Positions 5,226 to 6,113 of a DNA stretch of 6,113 nt are shown in pieces. The translations under genes and the position numbers were made by a program. This DNA is from Candidatus Sodaliphilus fimicaballi. Lineage in GTDB: Bacteria; Bacteroidota; Bacteroidia; Bacteroidales; Muribaculaceae. The DNA is taken from positions 1 to 6,113 of the forward strand of contig JAGHTV010000400.1 of NCBI GenBank assembly GCA_018065165.1. The letters run 5' to 3'. Numbering within the stretch: position 1 is the stretch's first letter; the number at the start of each line of letters is the position of its first letter. Below the pieces are notes generated by a model, which worked only from the letters and a program-made list of their open reading frames with translations, searched no databases and was not told the origin of the DNA.

Positions 5226-6113
5226 TTAGCGCGCACGGCGATAAGCATTCTGGTGCTTGGCAATGAAGTGCTCGACTACACTGGCCGAGACGAGGTAGAT
5301 GCCACACAGTGCCCACAGCATGAGGTAGGCGTGTGACTGTGCCGCCAGCGATGCTCCGTTGCTCTGCATAGCGATGTAGGCGTTGCAACCCCAAGTGGTG
5401 GGTATCATGTTGCCCACAGCAATCCAGAATGGGCTCATTGATGTGCGAGGCCATGAGATGCCGGTGAGGAACACGAAGATGATAGATGTGAACACCAGTG
5501 TGATGAATGTTGCCTCGCGACCCTTGACAAATACCTTGACGGTTTGTGACATGAGCGAGCATGAAAGCAGGAAGGGTACTGTGAGGGCAACGATCTCATA
5601 CATGTTGCCATTTTGCGGGAAGCTGAAGAACTTGGGCACCAGCAGTAGGGCATATACAGTAGGCACTGCATATACGATGAGGTGTGCCACGGCGCGTCCC
5701 AGCACTGCCAGCGGGGCAAATGCAGGCTGATACAGAGGGTCAATACCTCCGTTGCGACGACGACGGTCGCGCATGCCACCATGCAGCATACCCACGCCCA
5801 GCAACATACTTTGTTGCAATGCCAGCATGAGGATACAGGGCAAGATTGCCGATGCAAGACCCATTGCTACGTTGCCCAAGGGTATCTGCTCGTTCTCGAT
5901 GCCACCGCCACCAGTGTTGATGGGTACCACAGCAGCCTTGGCGGCCGTGATGTGTCCGCTCATCTCCTGTTGCACGGCAGTGGTGGCCATGAGTATCTGC
6001 TTGTAACGCATCATCACGCCCATGTCGCAATACACGTTGATGTGTGCCTGCTCCAGGCGGCCTATGCTCTTGCCGTAGTCGCGGGGGAAGTTTATGATGC
6101 CGTAACACTCGTG
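5226..6113 (-). CDS. ABC-2 type transporter permease, N-terminus cut by window edge
   Basis: An inner-membrane permease subunit of an ABC exporter of the YhhJ/DrrB-like ABC-2 class, which would work with an ATPase not present here. The frame stays open past the right edge, so 295 C-terminal residues are visible and the true start is missing. The first visible residues, YGIINFPRDYGKSIGR then HINVYCD, match the family's periplasmic segment after the first membrane helix, where a GIxxPxxF motif precedes a strand. Hydrophobic segments lie at about 77-108, 134-160, 171-193, 202-220 and 262-283 of the visible part, giving five of the usual six helices. The basic loop RDRRRR follows the first of these. 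The GISWP, then SPFW, then IPTTW segment is the family's typical re-entrant region before the last helix. Such permeases often lie in HlyD/ABC/TolC operons; that would be upstream, outside the window. Substrate unknown. Confidence 0.88.
   Translation of the reverse strand, partial: HECYGIINFPRDYGKSIGRLEQAHINVYCDMGVMMRYKQILMATTAVQQEMSGHITAAKAAVVPINTGGGGIENEQIPLGNVAMGLASAILPCILMLALQQSMLLGVGMLHGGMRDRRRRNGGIDPLYQPAFAPLAVLGRAVAHLIVYAVPTVYALLLVPKFFSFPQNGNMYEIVALTVPFLLSCSLMSQTVKVFVKGREATFITLVFTSIIFVFLTGISWPRTSMSPFWIAVGNMIPTTWGCNAYIAMQSNGASLAAQSHAYLMLWALCGIYLVSASVVEHFIAKHQNAYRRAR

Noticed and set aside
6033..6035. GTG at 6035 as the start of the permease
   Set aside because: The frame stays open to the window edge, and the upstream residues (YGIINFPRDYGKSIGR) fit the family's periplasmic segment, so the gene is simply truncated by the window.
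5383..6108. Open frames overlapping the permease (plus 5383-5730 and 5752-6006; minus 5435-5857 and 5740-6108)
   Set aside because: The translations are low-complexity, rich in His/Trp/Cys or Arg, and the permease frame with proper membrane helices covers the same DNA.

Overview
The window looks like Bacteroidales chromosome, probably Muribaculaceae or Prevotella-like. The reasons are the AT-rich gene starts without Shine-Dalgarno sequences, promoter motifs of the Bacteroidetes -33/-7 type (TTTG ... TAnnTTTG), BspA-type leucine-rich-repeat proteins ending in dockerin-like modules, and a bleomycin-hydrolase-type C1 peptidase with a signal peptide. The genus cannot be settled from this sequence alone.

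Layout. (1) Positions 1-1008, minus strand: the first 336 codons of an exported PepC/bleomycin-hydrolase-like cysteine aminopeptidase, cut off by the left edge. (2) Positions 1009-1297: an AT-rich divergent intergenic region with one candidate promoter for the peptidase, two in-line candidate promoters for the rightward genes, and several small palindromes. (3) Positions 1298-5103, plus strand: two secreted BspA-like LRR proteins 17 bp apart, almost certainly one transcription unit. The first (889 aa) holds two complete N-cap/LRR/end-cap modules in tandem. The second (372 aa) holds one such module. Both end in a two-repeat, type I dockerin-like calcium-binding module. (4) Positions 5104-5225: a short convergent intergenic region with 8-bp tandem near-repeats and a strong, probably bidirectional, terminator hairpin. 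(5) Positions 5226-6113, minus strand: the C-terminal 295 residues of an ABC-2 type transporter permease, whose 5' end lies beyond the right edge.

How the genes fit together. The LRR pair is the coherent unit: two exported proteins with the same three-part module and the same C-terminal dockerin, predicted to be co-expressed. A shared dockerin suggests both are recruited to the same calcium-dependent partner, but no cohesin is visible and the partner is unknown. The peptidase and the permease are ordinary flanking genes transcribed the other way, with no evident functional link to the pair. I found no tRNA, rRNA, CRISPR array, insertion sequence, defence system or phage gene.
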